Source of the DNA: an uncultured Bacteroides sp.
Lineage (GTDB): Bacteria > Bacteroidota > Bacteroidia > Bacteroidales > Bacteroidaceae
Length of the DNA: 64,000 nucleotides
Reading direction: 5' to 3'
Assembly (NCBI GenBank): GCA_900553185.1
Contig: USCT01000001.1
Coordinates: forward strand, 62,001-126,000
Shown here: positions 60,952 to 64,000 of the stretch, in pieces
Numbering within the stretch: the stretch's first letter is position 1
Layout of the letters: every line of letters starts with the position of its first letter
The notes under the pieces: generated by a model
The model's input: only the letters and a program-made list of their open reading frames with translations
Databases searched by the model: none
Told to the model about the DNA's origin: nothing
Position numbers and translations under genes: made by a program

Positions 60952-63678
60952 TTAAAGGTTAATGCTTAAACTTAAAGTATACGTTCTTGATAATGGATAA
61001 GTCTGTTTATCGTCAATACCAAGTGTACTGCCCACTTGAGAACTGTTAATCATTGGGGTGAGTCCGGAATAACTCGTAATGGTACCCAGGTTATTGACGG
61101 TGAAAGCCAGCCTGAGTCCTTTTAAGAATCTTCTTTTCTGAATAGGCGCTGTCCATCCTATGGTCAGGTAATCGAAATTCACGTAATCGCCGTTTTCCAG
61201 CCAATAATCGGTAGCTGTCTGATCTTTGATGTTCTGACGGGGAGCGTTTGCCATGACATTATAGTCGGGAAAAGAATTCATGTTCATATAAGATAAGGCA
61301 GTCCCGTTATAGATTTTGTGTCCGAAGGCTCCGTTTATCTGTAATGACAAGTCGAACTGTTTGTAGCGGAAAGCTATGTTGGATCCCAAAAGAACTTTTG
61401 GTACAGCCTGACCGGCTATGTAACGGTCTTCTCCGTCTTCCAGGTTGACACCGTTTCCGTTCAGGTCGGCCACTTCGTAGGTATATCCTCCGTTTCCGTC
61501 GGATTTTAGTCCGGTACAGTGAGGCAGATAGAACACACCCAATGGTTGTCCTACAATTTGGTACACGATGTTGTTATAACCTCCATGAAATCCGGCACCG
61601 TTCAGTCCGCCAATGGCTGTATATTGTGGGGCAGATACATATTCTCCGTTGTACATTCCGCTTAGCGATAATAACTTATTTTTCTGAAAGGTCAGATTCA
61701 CGTTGATGTTCAGTTCCATATCTTTGTTTTTTAGCGGTGTGATGCCCACTGCTATTTCTGTTCCGCTATTCCGCATTGATCCCAGGTTGGCCAGCAGAGT
61801 ACTGTAAGGAAAGGGAGGTACGCTGACCTCGTAGTTATAGAGCATGTCTGTTGTTTTGGAATTGTAGTAATTGACCGAAAGCAAGAAACGGTTTCCATAC
61901 AGAGCCAGATCAATACCGGCATTGAAGGTATGAGTTACTTCCCATTTCAGGTCAGGATTGATATTCAGCATTCGTTCATAGGTGACGATGGGTGTGTTTC
62001 CTACCGGAGCGATACCATTGGGGCGGAGCAGTGCCAAAGTCGTATACGAATCGATACCTCCCAGATTGCCTGTGGTACCGTATCCTACACGGAGTTTCAG
62101 GTTGTCGATGACTGGCAGGGCTTTCATGAAATTTTCCTGAGTAATGTTCCAGGCCGCCGAAACAGAAGGAAAGACTCCCCATTTGTTATTGGCTCCGAAT
62201 TTGGATGAGGCATCGGCACGTAAATTGAGTGTGAGGATATATTTTTCCTCGTAGGTATAGTTCGCACGCCCCAGAAAGGAGGTCAGAGTAGGTTCGTCGT
62301 AATAGGAACCGGTTCCTTCCCATGGGCGGAGAGCTCCGCTCTGCAGGTTATTGTAGCCGAGAAAATTATTGGAAAAGTTGGTGACCGTGGTATGGAAACC
62401 TGAATAGGTCTCTTTCGAAAGTTCACTAAGTCCCAGCAGGTCAATGAAGTGTTTACCTGCTTTTTTGTTATAAGTGATCATCAGGTTCCCAAGCAAGGCG
62501 TCCGAACGATGACTGCCTCGGTAGGCTTGTCCTTTTGCCCAGACGAAAGTCGGCAAATACTGTTTGTCTTCTGAAGTATTATAGGTATATGAGCCGAATA
62601 ATATCAGTTTTAGATCGGTCAGTAAGTTGAGTGTCAGTTTGGCGTGCGCACCAAAATATGCCGCTTCTCCTTTGTTGTCTACTTCCATCCAGGCCAGTGG
62701 GTTGGTTATTTGGCTGGCAGCGGTTATCTGGTCCCACGAACCGGTAGACGGATTTTTGAAATTTGGAAAAGTCGGGTTAAAGGTTGCGGCCGAATAGAAG
62801 GTTTTCTGCAAGGCGAACAATGTCCGTTCGCGTTTGACGGATCCAAACAGTCCGAGTTCACAATTAATGAGATCGTCCAGAAGTCGTTGTGAAAGGTTCA
62901 TGTTCGAGGTGAAAAGTTTCATGGATTCATTGTCAATGATTCCTTTGCGATCGATGTATCCCAATGATACACGATAGCTTGACCTGTCTCCTCCACCGTA
63001 GAAAGCTACGTTGTGATTTTGTTGCAGACCGGTTTGCTCTATTTCTTTCTGAAAGTCGGTGTTATAGCCACGGTCCAGAATTGATACGCCGTTTTCTTTC
63101 GCTGTTTTCCGAAAGGCATTTCCGTCCAGCATGTCGATGTGCTTGTAGGCATGAGCGATACCGAAGCTTCCACTATAGTTCATACGGGTTTTTCCGGAGA
63201 TTCCTTTTTTGGTAGTGATATTGATGACTCCGGAGGCTCCTCGTGAACCGTATTGAGCTGTTTCGGCTGCATCTTTCAGGATAGTGAAGGTTTCGATGTC
63301 GGTAGGATAAATGGAAGTAAGCATGGTAAGATCACCCAGTACTCCATCTACGATAATCAGTGGTTCGTTTCCGCTGGTAATGGAAGTTGTACCTCGCATT
63401 CGTACGGATTCCAGTGCTGCTGTTCCATTGTTGCTTTTCTGGATGGTAAGTCCGGCTACCCTTCCTTGAATAGCTTCCAGCGGGTTGGTAATCTGTTCCT
63501 TGTTCATCTGTCTTTCCGTTATCTGTTCTACCAGTCCGGAGAGATTCTTGAGATTTCCTACGGCATATCCTACGTTGACTATAGAGTCTTTGGAAGATTC
63601 TGTTTCTGTCTGGTCATTTTGTGCAGATACCGACAGGAAGCCCGATAGGGCCAGTGTGCAGCATAACAGGTGTTTCAT
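60952..63678 (-). CDS. SusC/RagA-family TonB-dependent transporter, short form
   Basis: A 908-residue outer membrane importer paired with SusD. The signal peptide (MKHLLCCTLALSGFLSVSAQ) is followed almost at once by a TonB-box-like SIVNVGYAVG and the plug (NPLEAIQGRVAGLTI, VRMRGTTSITSGNEPLIIVDGV, FTILKDAAETAQYGSRGASGVINITTKKG), then the SusC barrel (LLGSNIAFRYKQFDLSLQINGAFGHKIYNG). The N-terminal carboxypeptidase-like domain of most SusC proteins is missing, so it is about 100 residues short. No enzyme gene lies beside it in this window; more of the locus may lie past the right edge. Confidence 0.96.
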   Translation of the reverse strand: MKHLLCCTLALSGFLSVSAQNDQTETESSKDSIVNVGYAVGNLKNLSGLVEQITERQMNKEQITNPLEAIQGRVAGLTIQKSNNGTAALESVRMRGTTSITSGNEPLIIVDGVLGDLTMLTSIYPTDIETFTILKDAAETAQYGSRGASGVINITTKKGISGKTRMNYSGSFGIAHAYKHIDMLDGNAFRKTAKENGVSILDRGYNTDFQKEIEQTGLQQNHNVAFYGGGDRSSYRVSLGYIDRKGIIDNESMKLFTSNMNLSQRLLDDLINCELGLFGSVKRERTLFALQKTFYSAATFNPTFPNFKNPSTGSWDQITAASQITNPLAWMEVDNKGEAAYFGAHAKLTLNLLTDLKLILFGSYTYNTSEDKQYLPTFVWAKGQAYRGSHRSDALLGNLMITYNKKAGKHFIDLLGLSELSKETYSGFHTTVTNFSNNFLGYNNLQSGALRPWEGTGSYYDEPTLTSFLGRANYTYEEKYILTLNLRADASSKFGANNKWGVFPSVSAAWNITQENFMKALPVIDNLKLRVGYGTTGNLGGIDSYTTLALLRPNGIAPVGNTPIVTYERMLNINPDLKWEVTHTFNAGIDLALYGNRFLLSVNYYNSKTTDMLYNYEVSVPPFPYSTLLANLGSMRNSGTEIAVGITPLKNKDMELNINVNLTFQKNKLLSLSGMYNGEYVSAPQYTAIGGLNGAGFHGGYNNIVYQIVGQPLGVFYLPHCTGLKSDGNGGYTYEVADLNGNGVNLEDGEDRYIAGQAVPKVLLGSNIAFRYKQFDLSLQINGAFGHKIYNGTALSYMNMNSFPDYNVMANAPRQNIKDQTATDYWLENGDYVNFDYLTIGWTAPIQKRRFLKGLRLAFTVNNLGTITSYSGLTPMINSSQVGSTLGIDDKQTYPLSRTYTLSLSINL

Positions 63679-63803
63679 AGTCTTTGTTTTTAGGTTTATA
63701 AGGTTTACTGAAGGTTTTATTTTCCTGTAAAAATGGATAATCCTTTGTATCGGATAAATATAAAACGTCTGTCTGTTTTATTTTGTTTCTGTATAAAGCA
63801 AGA

Positions 63804-63843
63804 AAACGACAGGTCGTGTCGGTTTCTGACACCCCTGTCGTTT
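63804..63843 (-). promoter_or_regulatory. Hairpin at the predicted 5' end of the susCD transcript
   Basis: AAACGACAGG (63804-63813) pairs with CCTGTCGTTT (63834-63843). An inner stem GTGTC/GACAC (63816-63820, 63828-63832) closes a 7-base loop. It begins where the minus-strand transcript is expected to start and could protect the 5' end, bind a regulator, or act in attenuation. Confidence 0.55.
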
Positions 63844-63846
63844 AAA

Positions 63847-63878
63847 CAAAGATAATAAAATAAAGTGAGAATTCCAAT
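63847..63878 (-). promoter_or_regulatory. Promoter of the susCD operon
   Basis: Minus-strand -7 TATCTTTG (63847-63854) is exact, with a 20-base spacer to ATTG (63875-63878), three of four of the -33. The leader before the SusC ATG is about 160 bases. Confidence 0.7.
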
Positions 63879-64000
63879 GAAAGTTCCTTTTTTGACGTGG
63901 TTTTTAGATGGTTGGAAACTGGGAATTATACAAATACAATTTGATGAACAGTAAAATTTTATTTTTTTTCAGGAGCTGGTAATTCCTTTTGAAAAATAGC

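Larger units (their letters stand above)
63679..64000. other. Upstream region of susCD to the window edge
   Basis: Contains the promoter and leader hairpin described separately. The last 120 bases are AT-rich with no recognised feature, and no regulator gene is visible before the edge. Confidence 0.5.

Overview
The window is ordinary chromosome from a member of the Bacteroidota, most likely Bacteroides or Phocaeicola. The signs are SusC/SusD and other TonB-dependent receptors, a hybrid two-component regulator, lipoproteins with short acidic tails after the cysteine, the -7 motif TAnnTTTG (with -33 TTTG in the best cases), a complex I operon lacking nuoEFG, a MurF-Alr fusion and a tmRNA that does not encode its CCA. 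No phage, insertion sequence, integrase, CRISPR array or rRNA was seen.

Layout. 1-1811: 3' part of a GH2 glycosidase. 1995-2825: lgt. 2826-3678: non-coding, with a strong hairpin, a 22-bp tandem array and an inverted repeat. 3679-13346: a fructan/fructose locus (TonB-dependent receptor without SusD, GH32, MFS transporter, fructokinase, hybrid sensor). 13431-15311: DUF3256 protein and an M23/LysM peptidase. 15417-19229: DUF1599 protein, DoxX-like protein, tpiA, SPOR protein, folE. On the minus strand, 19309-25137 holds dnaG, a PAP2 phosphatase, a HAD phosphatase and mdh. 25481-30574: a second TonB-dependent receptor with an internally duplicated surface lipoprotein. 30775-34744 (minus): a tripartite efflux operon with a divergent AraC regulator (34913-35818). 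35973-36366 (minus): ssrA tmRNA. 36482-37633: a lactonase-like lipoprotein, followed by a second 22-bp array. 37789-41070 (minus): GH92 alpha-mannosidase and manA. 41421-51358 (minus): nuoA-B-CD-H-I-J-K-L-M-N. 51483-51887: a small unknown secreted protein. 52011-55255 (minus): dxs and trkA. 55349-58776: a GSCFA protein and the MurF-Alr fusion. 59310-63678 (minus): a SusC/SusD pair whose promoter and leader hairpin lie near the window end.

How the genes fit together. In the fructan locus the receptor would bring oligofructans across the outer membrane, GH32 would release fructose, the MFS protein would import it and the kinase would make fructose 6-phosphate. The hybrid sensor, with a periplasmic sugar-binding domain, would control the set. 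GH92 and ManA form a mannose-release and mannose-6-phosphate pair. Much of the rest is core metabolism: respiration, isoprenoids, cell wall, replication and folate.

The most unusual structures are two similar four-unit arrays of exactly 22 bp period at unlinked intergenic sites (3112-3199 and 37708-37795). Next come the TonB receptor paired with a lipoprotein carrying two near-identical domains of about 375 residues, and a hairpin at the predicted 5' end of the susC transcript. Functions are inferred from motifs read by eye; no database search was possible.
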